Source: Bacteroides faecalis
Lineage (GTDB): Bacteria > Bacteroidota > Bacteroidia > Bacteroidales > Bacteroidaceae
DNA length: 64,000 bases
Direction: 5' to 3'
Assembly: GCF_003865075.1 (NCBI RefSeq)
Contig: NZ_BHWB01000012.1
Span: 1-64,000 of the forward strand
Shown: piece after piece, positions 36,826-46,556 of the stretch
Position numbering within the stretch: the first letter of the stretch is position 1
Layout of the letters: the number at the start of each line of letters is the position of its first letter
Notes under the pieces: generated by a model
The model's input: the letters and a program-made list of their open reading frames with translations, nothing else
Told to the model about the DNA's origin: nothing
Database searches by the model: none
Made by a program: the position numbers and the translations under genes

Positions 36826-38508
36826 ATGAATTCTAAATTATTACTTCTACCGGCAGCACTGACAATAGCCGGAAATTCTGTTGCAAAAGACAAAAATAAA
36901 AAGACTGACAAGCGTCCGAATATTTTAGTGATTCTTGCGGATGATTTAGGTTATTCAGACTTAGGATGTTATGGTAGTGAGATTCATACTCCCAATTTGG
37001 ATAGGCTGGCACAACAAGGTGTTCGTTTCAATCATTTCTATAACACCAGTCGTAGTTGCCCGACTCGTGCTTCTTTATTAACGGGACTCTACCAACATCA
37101 GGCGGGTATCGGTCGTATGACGTTTGATGACAATTTACCGGGTTATCGGGGTACTCTTTCGCGTAATGCTGTCACCATTGCGGAAGTTTTGAAAGGAGTA
37201 GGGTATACCACCAGTATGGTGGGTAAATGGCATATTGCCGAAACTCCCTTGCGTAAAGACCAACGGGAATGGCTGGCACATCATGTATTTCATGATACTT
37301 TCTCTGACTTATGCCACTATCCGGTGAATCGAGGTTTTGACACCCATTACGGAACCATTTATGGAGTTGTGGATTACTTTGATCCGTTTAGCTTGGTAGA
37401 AGGTGAAGAACCTATAAAAGAAGTGCCGGATGGATATTATATTACTCAGGCTCTTTCGGATCGTGCTGTGAAAGAAGTGAATGAATATGCAAAAGAAAAC
37501 AAACCATTCTTTATGTATTTGGCTTATACGGCACCTCACTGGCCACTTCATGCTTTGCCCGAAGATATTGAGAAGTATAAAGATACCTATAAAGTAGGTT
37601 GGGAAGCCATTCGTAATGCTCGTTACGAACGGCAAAAACAATTAGGAATATTCCCGGGGATGGATAACTTCTTATCTGACCGTCAATTTCAGGATAAGTG
37701 GGAAAATAATCCGACTGCAGAGTGGGATGCCCGTGCCATGGCGGTCCATGCAGCGATGATTGACCGCATGGATCAAGGAATTGGTCAAGTGATTGACGCG
37801 TTAGAACGTACCGGACAGTTGGATAACACATTGATTCTATTTCTTTCCGATAACGGATGTAGTAATGAACTCTGCCAGAATTATTCCCCGGGTGAAAATG
37901 ACCGTCCTGATATGACTCGCAAAGGAGAGGTGATGGTATATCCACATAACAAAGAAGTACTGCCTGGTCCGGAAACTACCTATGCATCGTTAGGAGCTCG
38001 TTGGGCAAATGTAGCCAATACTCCTTTCCGTTTCTGGAAAGCTAAATCTTATGAAGGTGGCATCTGTACTCCTATGATTGCACATTGGCCAAAAGGAATC
38101 AAAAAGAATGTGGGAGGAATGACATCTGAAATCGGTCATGTAATGGATATTATGGCAACTTGTATTGATCTGGCAGATGCAAGCTATCCGGAAAAGTATA
38201 AAGGTCATGATATCATACCGATGGAAGGTAAGAGTCTTCTGCCTATCTTTAAGAGCGGTCATCGTGAAGGACATGATTACCTTGGTTTTGAACATTTCAA
38301 TGAACGTGCTTTCCTTTCCAATGATGGCTGGAAGATTGTCCGTCCGGGAGAAAAAGCGAAATGGGAATTGTATAACCTGAATGAGGATCGTAGTGAGCAA
38401 CACAATCTTGCTAACAAATACCCTGAGAAGGTAACAGAAATGGTAAAAGCTTATGAAGCATGGGCGAAACGTTGTATGGTAGAACCTTATCCGGGACAGA
38501 ATAAATAA
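36826..38508 (+). CDS. Secreted sulfatase, serine-type (S1 family)
   Basis: 560 residues. N-terminal LLPAALTIAGNSVAK is a short export signal. The alkaline-phosphatase-like fold begins PNILVILADDLGYSDLGCYG (metal-binding Asp pair). In the activation motif SRSCPTRASLLTG, the position that becomes formylglycine is Ser77 rather than Cys (S-x-P-T-R, with Cys78 next). Maturation would therefore need the radical-SAM enzyme anSME. The metal and active-site stretches GKWHIAE, FLSDNGCS and the C-terminal WELYNLNEDRSEQHNLA are present. It removes sulfate from a sugar, substrate unknown. The gene is 23 bp before a second sulfatase. Confidence 0.93.
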   Translation: MNSKLLLLPAALTIAGNSVAKDKNKKTDKRPNILVILADDLGYSDLGCYGSEIHTPNLDRLAQQGVRFNHFYNTSRSCPTRASLLTGLYQHQAGIGRMTFDDNLPGYRGTLSRNAVTIAEVLKGVGYTTSMVGKWHIAETPLRKDQREWLAHHVFHDTFSDLCHYPVNRGFDTHYGTIYGVVDYFDPFSLVEGEEPIKEVPDGYYITQALSDRAVKEVNEYAKENKPFFMYLAYTAPHWPLHALPEDIEKYKDTYKVGWEAIRNARYERQKQLGIFPGMDNFLSDRQFQDKWENNPTAEWDARAMAVHAAMIDRMDQGIGQVIDALERTGQLDNTLILFLSDNGCSNELCQNYSPGENDRPDMTRKGEVMVYPHNKEVLPGPETTYASLGARWANVANTPFRFWKAKSYEGGICTPMIAHWPKGIKKNVGGMTSEIGHVMDIMATCIDLADASYPEKYKGHDIIPMEGKSLLPIFKSGHREGHDYLGFEHFNERAFLSNDGWKIVRPGEKAKWELYNLNEDRSEQHNLANKYPEKVTEMVKAYEAWAKRCMVEPYPGQNK

Positions 38509-38531
38509 TCACTAAGTTATTGGCAAATTAT

Positions 38532-40085
38532 ATGAACAATATATCTCTGTCTCTGGCAGCAGTGATGACTACTGTTAATATTTCTGCTATCGCGCAGCAA
38601 ACGAAAACTCCGAATGTCGTATTAATTATGACTGACCAGCAACGTGCTGATCTTTGTGGAAGAGAGGGATTCCCAATGGACATAACACCTTATGCTGATT
38701 CGTTAGCCCATCAAAACAGCTGGTTTGATAAAGCTTATACCGTGGCACCTGCGAGTTCTCCTGCCCGCTGTTCTATGTTTACGGGACGTTTTCCGTCAGC
38801 TACCCACGTACGTACCAATCATAATGTATTGGATATATATTATCAGAAGGATATGGTTCATGTGTTTAAAGAAAAAGGATATAAAACAGCACTTGTCGGC
38901 AAGAATCATTCCTACCTGAAACCATCTGACATGGATCATTGGATTGAATACGGACATTGGGGAAAGTCTGTGAAGAATAAGACGGAAGGCGAAAAGAAAT
39001 TGGCAAACTTCCTCGACAAGGATGCACGTGGACAATGGTTGGAACCTTCTCCGATTCCTTTGGAACAACAACAACCCGTTGCCATTGTAAATGAAGCATT
39101 GGATTGGATCAAGACACAAGAAAATCCTTTTTTCATTTGGGTATCTTTCCCCGAACCTCATAATCCTTATCAAGTGTGTGAACCCTATTATTCAATGTTT
39201 GCACCGGAGAAATTACCTCAACCCCGTACTACTCGTAAGGATTTGGCGCGTAAAAGTGAAAAATATCAGATATTAGCGGAATTGGAAGACAGCTCTTGTC
39301 CTGACTTACAAAAAGATCTTCCCAGACTAAGAGGTAATTATATGGGAATGATACGATTGATAGATGATCAGGTGAAGCGATTAATTGAAACTTTGAAAGC
39401 AGAGGGGAAATATGAAAACACGATTTTCATTATTCTTTCTGACCATGGTGATTATTGTGGTGAATATGGCTTGATCCGTAAAGGAGCCGGAACTCCTGAG
39501 TCTTTGACGCGTATTCCGATGGTGTGGGCAGGTGCAGGTATTTCTAAACAGGAAAAGGCAATGGAAGCTCATGTTTCTATTGCTGATATTTTCCCGACTC
39601 TTTGTACGGCTATTGGGGCGGATATTCCGGTAGGAGTGCAGGGACGCAGTTTGTGGCCTATGCTTACAGGAAAAAGCTATCCGAAAAGAGAGTTTTCAAG
39701 TATAATAGTAGAACAAGGATTCGGAGGAGAAGACTTCACTCGAGAAGAGCCTTTGACATTCCAAAAAGAAGGTGCCTTTACGCCGAATAAGATAGCCCAC
39801 TTTGATGAACTGAATACTTGGACACAAAGTGGAACACAACGCATGGTACGCAAAGGAGACTGGAAGCTAATTTTGGATAATTATGGAAGAGGTGAATTGT
39901 ATAATCTGAAAAAAGATCCATCCGAAATAAATAATCTGTTTGATAACAAAAAATATGCAGCTAAACAATCAGAATTACTTCAGGAGGCTTTGACATGGAA
40001 TCTGAGATTACAAGATCCGTTACCAGTTCCCAGACATCGGTATTCTTTTAAACAGAATCCATACAATTATCATTTCAAAGATTGA
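38532..40085 (+). CDS. Secreted sulfatase, serine-type (S1 family), second
   Basis: 517 residues from the ATG at 38532 (MNNISLSLAAVMTTVNISAIAQ, signal peptide). A TTG 12 bases earlier is less likely. The fold starts PNVVLIMTDQQRADLCG. The activation motif is ASSPARCSMFTGRFP, with Ser75 as the predicted formylglycine precursor (S-x-P-A-R). Other sulfatase segments include GYKTALVGKNHSY, FIILSDHGDYCGEYGL and RMVRKGDWKLI. It resembles iduronate/glucosamine-type sulfatases more than the first one does, but the substrate cannot be assigned. Two sulfatases in tandem suggest a glycan sulfated at two positions. Confidence 0.92.
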   Translation: MNNISLSLAAVMTTVNISAIAQQTKTPNVVLIMTDQQRADLCGREGFPMDITPYADSLAHQNSWFDKAYTVAPASSPARCSMFTGRFPSATHVRTNHNVLDIYYQKDMVHVFKEKGYKTALVGKNHSYLKPSDMDHWIEYGHWGKSVKNKTEGEKKLANFLDKDARGQWLEPSPIPLEQQQPVAIVNEALDWIKTQENPFFIWVSFPEPHNPYQVCEPYYSMFAPEKLPQPRTTRKDLARKSEKYQILAELEDSSCPDLQKDLPRLRGNYMGMIRLIDDQVKRLIETLKAEGKYENTIFIILSDHGDYCGEYGLIRKGAGTPESLTRIPMVWAGAGISKQEKAMEAHVSIADIFPTLCTAIGADIPVGVQGRSLWPMLTGKSYPKREFSSIIVEQGFGGEDFTREEPLTFQKEGAFTPNKIAHFDELNTWTQSGTQRMVRKGDWKLILDNYGRGELYNLKKDPSEINNLFDNKKYAAKQSELLQEALTWNLRLQDPLPVPRHRYSFKQNPYNYHFKD

Positions 40086-40114
40086 TGTTGTAATGTGAGA
40101 TCTTGAATTACTAG

Positions 40115-40192
40115 GAGTCTGTTTAAATTTTATTTAATAACATCCTAATGGATGCTGTTTTTACCATTTCCTCTGCCGAATCGGATGTTGAT
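40115..40192 (+). repeat. Direct repeat A
   Basis: Begins gagtctgtttaaatttt and ends ctctgccgaatcggatgttgat. The same ends occur at 40747-40822 with a diverged middle. Confidence 0.7.
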
Positions 40193-40746
40193 CCATTCTT
40201 GAGGAAAAGTTGGGGTTAGCTCCTCCTCCTAACAAAAAACATCATTTTCTCTATCAACCTATCACCAATCTTTTGTATCCCCTTATTCATCGTACTTTCA
40301 AGAGGTGATAGGTTGTTATTTCATCTATCACCTCATCTATCACCTATCACCATTGCCGGCTTCTACACGATCCTCTTCGTTTCATGGATGAGAGATAACT
40401 TTTGAATTCTTTGACAGTAAACATCCATTTCATTAATAACAAACTTGCGTTTCTTTAATACCTAACTTCTTTCCCTCTGATAGAGAAGTTATTATTTATT
40501 AGGAATAATCTATAAATGCAACTTGCGTTTTCATAAACGGAACTTGCAATTATATAAACGAAAGCTCCGTTTATAGATTATAGTTAATAAACAACCATTT
40601 TACTATTAAAGGAAACAAAGTTTGTTCTAAGAGAAGAAGAACTAACCTATTAATACTTCTGTTCATAACTTACGTTATTTTTCCTTTTAGGATTTACAAA
40701 TGCTTCTTAAGACCGTTTTCGGATATGGGTAAGGTATAATGTCTGA

Positions 40747-40822
40747 GAGTCTGTTTGAATTTTCTTCAATCAATCCTATCGCAGCAATTTTGCCCGTTTC
40801 CTCTGCCGAATCGAATGTTGAT
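40747..40822 (+). repeat. Direct repeat B
   Basis: Begins gagtctgtttgaatttt and ends ctctgccgaatcgaatgttgat, matching direct repeat A at 40115-40192. It lies just before a gene remnant. Confidence 0.7.
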
Positions 40823-40859
40823 TTGCAGTTCTTACAGAGTCTTCTGCTATTGTCCGGCT

Positions 40860-41028
40860 AGGAGATACGGAGATCATTACCGCTATTATGAATTCTACGT
40901 TCGACTCTTCGAAAACTATCCTCGAAATCTCTCTGGGTTAACCGGAGTATTGGCCCTTTGGCTGGGAATTATGAAGATCGGAGAGAATAGCGGATTAATA
41001 ACTTCATTGGCTCAAATGACAGATATAC
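40860..41028 (+). pseudogene. Fragment of a nucleoside-recognition (SpmA-type) membrane protein gene
   Basis: One frame reads DTEIITAIMNSTFDSSKTILEISLG and stops. Restoring one T in ctgggttaacc continues LTGVLALWLGIMKIGENSGLIT. The pattern ISLGLTGVLALWLGIMKIGE is typical of nucleoside-recognition/gate domain proteins. Both ends are missing, and the piece stops at the 3' end of GH67. Recognition is by remembered family pattern only. Confidence 0.5.
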
Positions 41029-43092
41029 TTATTTATGAGGCAAATAAGCAGAGAAAAATCCGACAGCCGATTCATAAAATGTTTTTGCATCTTGCTGCTC
41101 CTTTAAAAGGCAATTCATTACCTCTTCAAATCGTCTGGAATCAATTTTTTCGCGGATCGATCTCCAAAGCTGTATGTTCTCTTCGACCTGCTTTACTCCT
41201 TGCTTAAGACTTTCGACGAATTCTTTTTCAAATGTATCACCCGATTTCATGAGATGATTCCATGGAACATAGTGAAAGCAAAGCAAATATAATTCGGGAC
41301 ATTGCTTTATGTCGTTAAAGTGAGTACAGTTAGTAGGGAAATACTGTGAAACATAATCCGTACCATTGATTGTTCGATTCGTTCCAATTCCTTTATTGTC
41401 TATTTTCCATTCTTTGTTAGCTCGGATGTCAAATCCGGCACGATAGTGACAAGCTACCTGAGTCGTCAGTCCGAGACTATAGGGTGAATGGCTGCGGACA
41501 TAGCTATTCCATGTTGGCATCATCATTTGTGTTATCACTTTTTCCGAGGATTTATCACAATTCCATGTTGATTTAATCCATTCAGATGTGATTTTCTCAA
41601 TCGTCTCTTTGGGATTCCACGCTAATCGTCCGAATGCAAACCAGTTTGCCTGTGCAAAATGATGACCGGTCCAGTTGTTGGAATCACCCGTATTGGCTAC
41701 ACCTGCCATTGCCCGGTATTTAGTAGGATAAACCTTACCTGTAATTATCTTAGTTATGCTACTGCCCGCACCTTTACAATATGTGTCAAAGTTGAGAAAC
41801 TCTTTCCACATGGGAGCTAAATATACCAAATAGGTAGATTGCCCGATATATTCCTGAGTAATTTGCAATTCAGGCATTAATGAAGTCTGTTTCATTGCCC
41901 CGAACAGAGGTTGGGCAGGCTCAATCGGCTGGAAATCCAATGCTCCATTTTTGGCTTGCAATATCACATTATCATCAAACTTTCCGTCAAGTGGAAGAAA
42001 TTCCTTATAAGAACGTTTAATACGATCCTTATCTATTTGAGGATTATATACAAAAGTTCTCCATATCACAATACCTCCATGAGGTTTTAGTGCCCGTGCC
42101 AGTACATTAGCACCTTCTGCATGACTACAGTGATAATCTTGCGGGCCGGGCATACCTTCAGAGTTTGCTTTAACGAGAAATCCTCCGAAGTCAGGAATCA
42201 GTGAATAAATCTCATCCACTTTTGTGTTCCACCATTCTTGAACATTCGGCTCGAGCGGATTGGCAGTGTCGAGTTCTCCTACACCTCCCCATCTTTTCAT
42301 AACATCAGGTGTTGATGACGGTTTCATGGGAGCCGCAAAATTGGCAGAGAGATAAATTCGTATATTATACTTGCGTAGGATATGTGCCAACGCTGATATT
42401 TTTTTCAGATAATCTCTTCGTAAAATACGTGGATCGGCATTCACATTATTCAATACTACTCCATTGATACCTATAGAGGCATTGGCACGTGCATAATCCG
42501 TATATCTTTCATCAAGTCTTTCCGGTAATTCGTCCCATTTCCATAACGTTTTTCCGGCGTATCCCCGCTCTATATTTCCGTTGAGGTCATCCCAATGATT
42601 TAGTTGCCGATAATCTAAAGCCGGTACTTCCCTTATATTCAACCGATCCAGAGGATATTCACATTGAATCAGCCGGATCAAATGGAACGTTCCATAAAGA
42701 AAACCTGCATCCGAATATGCCTGCAATATAATCTTGTTATTGTTATTACGGATAAGATATCCTTCCATACCCAGACTTTTGTCTTTACAGTAACTCATTT
42801 GAATACCGGCTGTTGTGTTACTGATGAATTGAGGAGTTATTCCCAGTGTAGCTTTTAAACTACGTTTTAATTCTTCTGCAATCACTTCATCGTATTTGCA
42901 TTGAGGTAGATTCACCTGACTGTATAATTGGATATAAGACTCCTTCAGTGGAAGGTCTTGAACAGGTTTGTAGTTTAACCAAAGTTCATATCCTGTATCT
43001 GTGTTTCGTACTATTTGTGCTTGTCCGCGAGAATGCCCGATAGTGCACAAACAAAGTAGAATAATACTGAGATGAAAATAATAATTATTCAT
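41029..43092 (-). CDS. GH67 alpha-glucuronidase
   Basis: 687 residues from the ATG at 43092 (MNNYYFHLSIILLCLCTIGHSRGQA, signal peptide). A TTG 27 bases upstream is unlikely. The GH67 core is clear: VPALDYRQLNHWDDLNGNIERGYAGKTLWKW, ANASIGINGVVLNNVNA, the catalytic region FGGFLVKANSEGMPGPQDYHCSHAEGANVLARAL, KNGALDFQPIEPAQPLFGAM (catalytic bases) and GVANTGDSNNWTGHHFAQANWFAFGRLAW. Family members release (4-O-methyl-)glucuronic acid from the non-reducing end of oligosaccharides. It complements the polymer-acting GH115. It is the only PUL gene on the minus strand and diverges from GH43, with one operator for each direction. Confidence 0.94.
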   Translation of the reverse strand: MNNYYFHLSIILLCLCTIGHSRGQAQIVRNTDTGYELWLNYKPVQDLPLKESYIQLYSQVNLPQCKYDEVIAEELKRSLKATLGITPQFISNTTAGIQMSYCKDKSLGMEGYLIRNNNNKIILQAYSDAGFLYGTFHLIRLIQCEYPLDRLNIREVPALDYRQLNHWDDLNGNIERGYAGKTLWKWDELPERLDERYTDYARANASIGINGVVLNNVNADPRILRRDYLKKISALAHILRKYNIRIYLSANFAAPMKPSSTPDVMKRWGGVGELDTANPLEPNVQEWWNTKVDEIYSLIPDFGGFLVKANSEGMPGPQDYHCSHAEGANVLARALKPHGGIVIWRTFVYNPQIDKDRIKRSYKEFLPLDGKFDDNVILQAKNGALDFQPIEPAQPLFGAMKQTSLMPELQITQEYIGQSTYLVYLAPMWKEFLNFDTYCKGAGSSITKIITGKVYPTKYRAMAGVANTGDSNNWTGHHFAQANWFAFGRLAWNPKETIEKITSEWIKSTWNCDKSSEKVITQMMMPTWNSYVRSHSPYSLGLTTQVACHYRAGFDIRANKEWKIDNKGIGTNRTINGTDYVSQYFPTNCTHFNDIKQCPELYLLCFHYVPWNHLMKSGDTFEKEFVESLKQGVKQVEENIQLWRSIREKIDSRRFEEVMNCLLKEQQDAKTFYESAVGFFSAYLPHK

Positions 43093-43116
43093 AATGAGTA
43101 TTTTTAAGGAATAATA

Positions 43117-43174
43117 CAAAGAAAATAAAATAGAAGAAAAATATAGGCTATTTTCTGTTCAATAAAGGACAAAT
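43117..43174 (-). promoter_or_regulatory. PUL operator and promoter of GH67 (minus strand)
   Basis: On the minus strand, ATTTGTCCTTTATTGAACAG begins at 43174. A -7-like TTTCTTTG lies at 43124-43117, 50 bp from the motif start, the same layout as the plus-strand copies. The GH67 ATG is at 43092. Confidence 0.7.
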
Positions 43175-43233
43175 CCTCTTCGTAATCTCAGATTCTTTTA
43201 AAAGAGAAGGTGCAATTCTATATTTATGGTCAG

Positions 43234-43292
43234 TTTTTGTCCTTAATTGAATAGTTTTTTTTGTATGTTTTCTAATGTTATTCCGATTTTTG
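43234..43292 (+). promoter_or_regulatory. PUL operator and promoter of GH43/GH2
   Basis: TTTTTGTCCTTAATTGAATAG (43234-43254) with -7-like GATTTTTG at 43285-43292, 51 bp from the motif start. It lies back to back with the minus-strand copy that serves GH67. Confidence 0.7.
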
Positions 43293-43412
43293 CGATATGA
43301 ATTAGTCGGAATTCGTATTATAATATCCATGAATTCAAAACTATTTAAGAAAAATATAAGGACTATGATCTGAAAATTGTTTTCTTTGTATTGTCTTAAA
43401 ATGAATGAAGTT

Positions 43413-44522
43413 ATGAAAACTATGAAAACGAAGTTGAGCTTTTTGTTGTCTCTGGTCCTGTTAGTGTCATGTAATCCTAAAAACACAGGGAGACAAAATG
43501 ATGCTACAGGGGATACTACTTATACGAATCCGCTATTGGTTGAAGGAGGGTCTGACGCTAGTGCTATTTATCACAATGGAAAGTATTATTATACACATGA
43601 AACAGAATCATATATCATGCTGTGGGAAACAACAGATATTACCGATCTGGTTCATGCTAAATCCAAAAAGGTATGGATTCCAAAGGATCCTATGAATAGC
43701 CGGCATCTTTGGGATCCGGAAATACGGTTGATAAATGGTAAGTGGTATATTTATTTTGCTGCTGACGATGGAAATACGGATAACCATCAGCTATATGTGA
43801 TTGAGAATGATTCTCCTGATCCTATGGAAGGGGAGTTTCAGTTGAAAGGACCTATAGTAACTAATTCCGGATGGAATTGGGGAATTCATCCTGCTACTTT
43901 CGAGCATAAAGGAAATCTTTATTTATTGTGGTCGGGTTGGCCCAGCCGAAGAATTAATACGGAGACTCAATGTATCTACATCGCTCGGATGAAAGATCCA
44001 TGGACACTCGATTCGGAAAGAGTACTGATTTCACGACCGGAATATGAATGGGAACGACAATGGGTAAATCCTGATGGAAGTAGGACGGCCTATCCTATTT
44101 ATGTCAATGAGGCACCACAGTTCTTTCATTCGAAAGATAATAAGACGCTGATTGTATATTATGCAGCTAGTGGTTGTTGGTCACCTTTTTATTGTACGGG
44201 TATGCTTACTGCTGATGCAGATAGTGATTTGTTAAATCCAGCTTCTTGGAAGAAATCAGAGGTGCCGGTATTCCAACAAGAGCCGAAAGAGCGCGTTTAC
44301 GGACCGGGTAGCTTTTCATTTGTTCCTTCACCGGATAGTACCGAAGTGTATTTATTATATCATGCACGAAGTCTGCCGAATTCTGTTACAGGTGAGCCTG
44401 AAAGCCGCAATACGAGGTTACAAAAGATAGGATGGGATGCGAATGGTATGCCGGATTTGGGCAAACCGGTTCCTGTTGGGGTTCCATTGACAAAGCCGTC
44501 AGGTACTCCTATCAAGAAATAG
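43413..44522 (+). CDS. GH43-family glycosidase (xylosidase/arabinofuranosidase type)
   Basis: About 369 residues from the ATG at 43413. Alternative ATGs at 43401 and 43422 are close. A lipoprotein signal (SLVLLVSC) precedes NPKNTGR. The five-bladed propeller of GH43 is visible: EGGSDASAIYHNGKYYYTHE (catalytic base Asp), RHLWDPEIRLINGKWYIYFAADDG, GIHPATFEHKGNLYLLWSGWP, and YVNEAPQFFHSKDNKTLIVYYAASG (Glu as likely acid). The family removes alpha-arabinofuranose or beta-xylose, and substrate cannot be fixed by eye. It probably shares a transcript with the GH2 gene 100 bp downstream. Confidence 0.88.
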   Translation: MKTMKTKLSFLLSLVLLVSCNPKNTGRQNDATGDTTYTNPLLVEGGSDASAIYHNGKYYYTHETESYIMLWETTDITDLVHAKSKKVWIPKDPMNSRHLWDPEIRLINGKWYIYFAADDGNTDNHQLYVIENDSPDPMEGEFQLKGPIVTNSGWNWGIHPATFEHKGNLYLLWSGWPSRRINTETQCIYIARMKDPWTLDSERVLISRPEYEWERQWVNPDGSRTAYPIYVNEAPQFFHSKDNKTLIVYYAASGCWSPFYCTGMLTADADSDLLNPASWKKSEVPVFQQEPKERVYGPGSFSFVPSPDSTEVYLLYHARSLPNSVTGEPESRNTRLQKIGWDANGMPDLGKPVPVGVPLTKPSGTPIKK

Positions 44523-44622
44523 GTAATATTTGTAGATGTTTCTATAATGTTTGATGAGTGATACTCACTTGTCAAGGGGAGATTATTATATCATATTACT
44601 AACATAATATTAAATTAAAACA

Positions 44623-46440
44623 GTGAAAAAGAGTATTTTAACAGTTTGTGTTGTCGCTTTGCTTTCTAGTGCTGCATCTGCGCAATGGAAACCGGCAGGT
44701 GATAAAATTAAAACAAAATGGGCGGAAGAAATCAATCCGGAAAACGTTTTGCCAGAGTATCCCCGTCCTATCATGGAACGTAGTGATTGGAAAAACCTGA
44801 ACGGTTTATGGGAATATGCAATTATAGAGAAAGGTAAAACGCCGACTTCCTATGAAGGCAAAATTCTGGTACCATTTGCAGTAGAATCAAGCTTGTCGGG
44901 AGTTGCAAAGACGGTAGGAAAGAATAATGAGCTTTGGTATCAGCGGACATTTGATGTTCCGAGTGCATGGAAAGGTAAAAAAGTAATGCTGAACTTTGGA
45001 GCTGTTGATTGGAAGGCTGATATTTGGGTGAATGATATAAAAGTAGGCCAACATACAGGTGGTTTTACTCCATTCTCTTTAGATATAACTCCAGCATTAA
45101 ATTCAAAAGGGGATAACAAACTTGTAGTGAAAGTTTGGGACCCGACAAGCGACGGACCTCAACCACGCGGTAAACAAGTTACTAAACCCGAAGGTATTTG
45201 GTATACCTCTGTAACAGGTATCTGGCAAACTGTATGGATGGAGCCTGTAGACGAATGTCACATCACCGATATTCGTACAGCTTCGGATATTGATCGTAAG
45301 AAACTGACTGTAGACGTAGCTACTACCGGTGCAAATTTATCTTCTCAATTGGTTGAAGTAAAGGTGTTTGACGGCAAGCAATTGGTGGCTGTAGGCAAAG
45401 GCCTGAGCGGTCAGACGATTGATATACAAATGCCTGAAGATGCAAAATTGTGGAGTCCTGAATCTCCTTTCCTTTACTCAATGGAAGTTGCTTTGAATTG
45501 TGGAGGTAAAGTAACAGACAAAGTAGATAGTTACACTGCTATGCGTAAATACTCTACCCGTCAGGATGAGAATGGAATTGTACGTTTGCAGTTAAATAAT
45601 AAGGATGTATTCCAGTTTGGTCCGTTGGATCAAGGTTGGTGGCCTGATGGACTGTATACAGCGCCTACCGATGAGGCTTTGGTTTACGACATTCAGAAAA
45701 CAAAGGATTTCGGTTATAATATGATTCGTAAGCACGTGAAAGTAGAACCGGCACGTTGGTATACTCATTGCGATAAACTGGGTGTAATTGTATGGCAGGA
45801 TATGCCTAGCGGCGATAAGGAACCTGAATGGCAGATGTATAACTTCTTCACAGGCAATGAGTTGAAACGTACGGAAGAGTCAGAAGCATGCTATCGCAAA
45901 GAATGGAAAGAAATAATGGATTACCTTTACAATTATCCTTGTATTGGTGTTTGGGTTCCGTTTAATGAACGTTGGGGACAGTTTAAAACAGAGGAAATCT
46001 CTGAATGGACAAAGAAACATGACCCTTCGCGTTTGGTGAATCCGGCAAGTGGTGGTAATCACTTCCAATGTGGAGATATTCTTGACTTGCACCATTATCC
46101 GAATCCGGTTCTTAAGTTCTATGATGCAGGTCGTGCTACAGTATTGGGAGAATATGGCGGTATCGGTATGGCTATGCCGGAACACTTATGGGTACCCGAT
46201 CACAACTGGGGATATGTGAAGTTCAACTCTTCTAAAGAAGTGACAGATGAGTATGTGAAATATGCGAATCAATTATATAAACTGATTCCACGTGGTTATT
46301 CGGCTGCAGTATATACACAGACAACAGATGTTGAAATGGAAGTAAACGGATTAATGACTTATGACCGTAAGGAAATTAAGATTGATGAACCTAGAGTTAA
46401 GGAAATTAATACCAAAATCTGTAATTCGTTGAATAAGTAA
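44623..46440 (+). CDS. GH2 exo-beta-glycosidase (beta-galactosidase/glucuronidase-like)
   Basis: 605 residues with a GTG start and a signal peptide (SILTVCVVALLSSAASAQ). It is a compact GH2: sugar-binding jelly roll (NLNGLWEYAIIEKG, NFGAVDWKADIWVNDIKVGQHTGGFTPFSLDIT), Ig-like domain, then TIM barrel. The Glu of VPFNERWGQ (~448) is the likely acid/base, and the Glu of VLGEYGGIGM (~509) the nucleophile. There are no C-terminal accessory domains. It has no sequence-level sign of beta-mannosidase identity, and substrate remains open (galactose, glucuronic acid or arabinopyranose are all possible in this branch). A terminator follows. Confidence 0.88.
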   Translation: MKKSILTVCVVALLSSAASAQWKPAGDKIKTKWAEEINPENVLPEYPRPIMERSDWKNLNGLWEYAIIEKGKTPTSYEGKILVPFAVESSLSGVAKTVGKNNELWYQRTFDVPSAWKGKKVMLNFGAVDWKADIWVNDIKVGQHTGGFTPFSLDITPALNSKGDNKLVVKVWDPTSDGPQPRGKQVTKPEGIWYTSVTGIWQTVWMEPVDECHITDIRTASDIDRKKLTVDVATTGANLSSQLVEVKVFDGKQLVAVGKGLSGQTIDIQMPEDAKLWSPESPFLYSMEVALNCGGKVTDKVDSYTAMRKYSTRQDENGIVRLQLNNKDVFQFGPLDQGWWPDGLYTAPTDEALVYDIQKTKDFGYNMIRKHVKVEPARWYTHCDKLGVIVWQDMPSGDKEPEWQMYNFFTGNELKRTEESEACYRKEWKEIMDYLYNYPCIGVWVPFNERWGQFKTEEISEWTKKHDPSRLVNPASGGNHFQCGDILDLHHYPNPVLKFYDAGRATVLGEYGGIGMAMPEHLWVPDHNWGYVKFNSSKEVTDEYVKYANQLYKLIPRGYSAAVYTQTTDVEMEVNGLMTYDRKEIKIDEPRVKEINTKICNSLNK

Positions 46441-46478
46441 GACAAAAGTTTGTAATTGAATACTGATCTCATGGTGAA

Positions 46479-46524
46479 ATTGAACTGTGCGGAGATTTCC
46501 GCCGGTTCAATTTCTATTTTTTTC
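46479..46524 (+). terminator. Intrinsic terminator after GH2
   Basis: attgaactgtgcgga pairs with tccgccggttcaat around a short loop, followed by tttctatttttttc. It ends the GH43-GH2 unit just before the next promoter. Confidence 0.8.
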
Positions 46525-46525
46525 T

Positions 46526-46533
46526 TATCTTTG
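46526..46533 (+). promoter_or_regulatory. Promoter -7 element of the second GH43
   Basis: TATCTTTG is a perfect TAnnTTTG and lies 24 bp before the ATG at 46557, which leaves a very short leader. No PUL operator motif precedes it, so this gene may be expressed independently. Confidence 0.6.
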
Positions 46534-46556
46534 CCAAACTTTTAAATTAATCTTAT

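Larger units (their letters stand above)
40086..40859. other. Intergenic region with repeated relic sequences
   Basis: No intact gene is seen. Two ~77-bp imperfect direct repeats bracket most of it (40115-40192 and 40747-40822). Between them are short repeated phrases (ctatcacc several times near 40255-40350, and aacttgcgtttc/aacttgcgtttt near 40440-40535). It looks like a scar of past insertions or deletions at the end of the sulfatase unit. Confidence 0.55.

Noticed and set aside
40255..40350. Repeated ctatcacc phrases as a possible CRISPR array
   Set aside because: The phrases are short and irregularly spaced, without constant repeats or spacers, and no cas gene is present.
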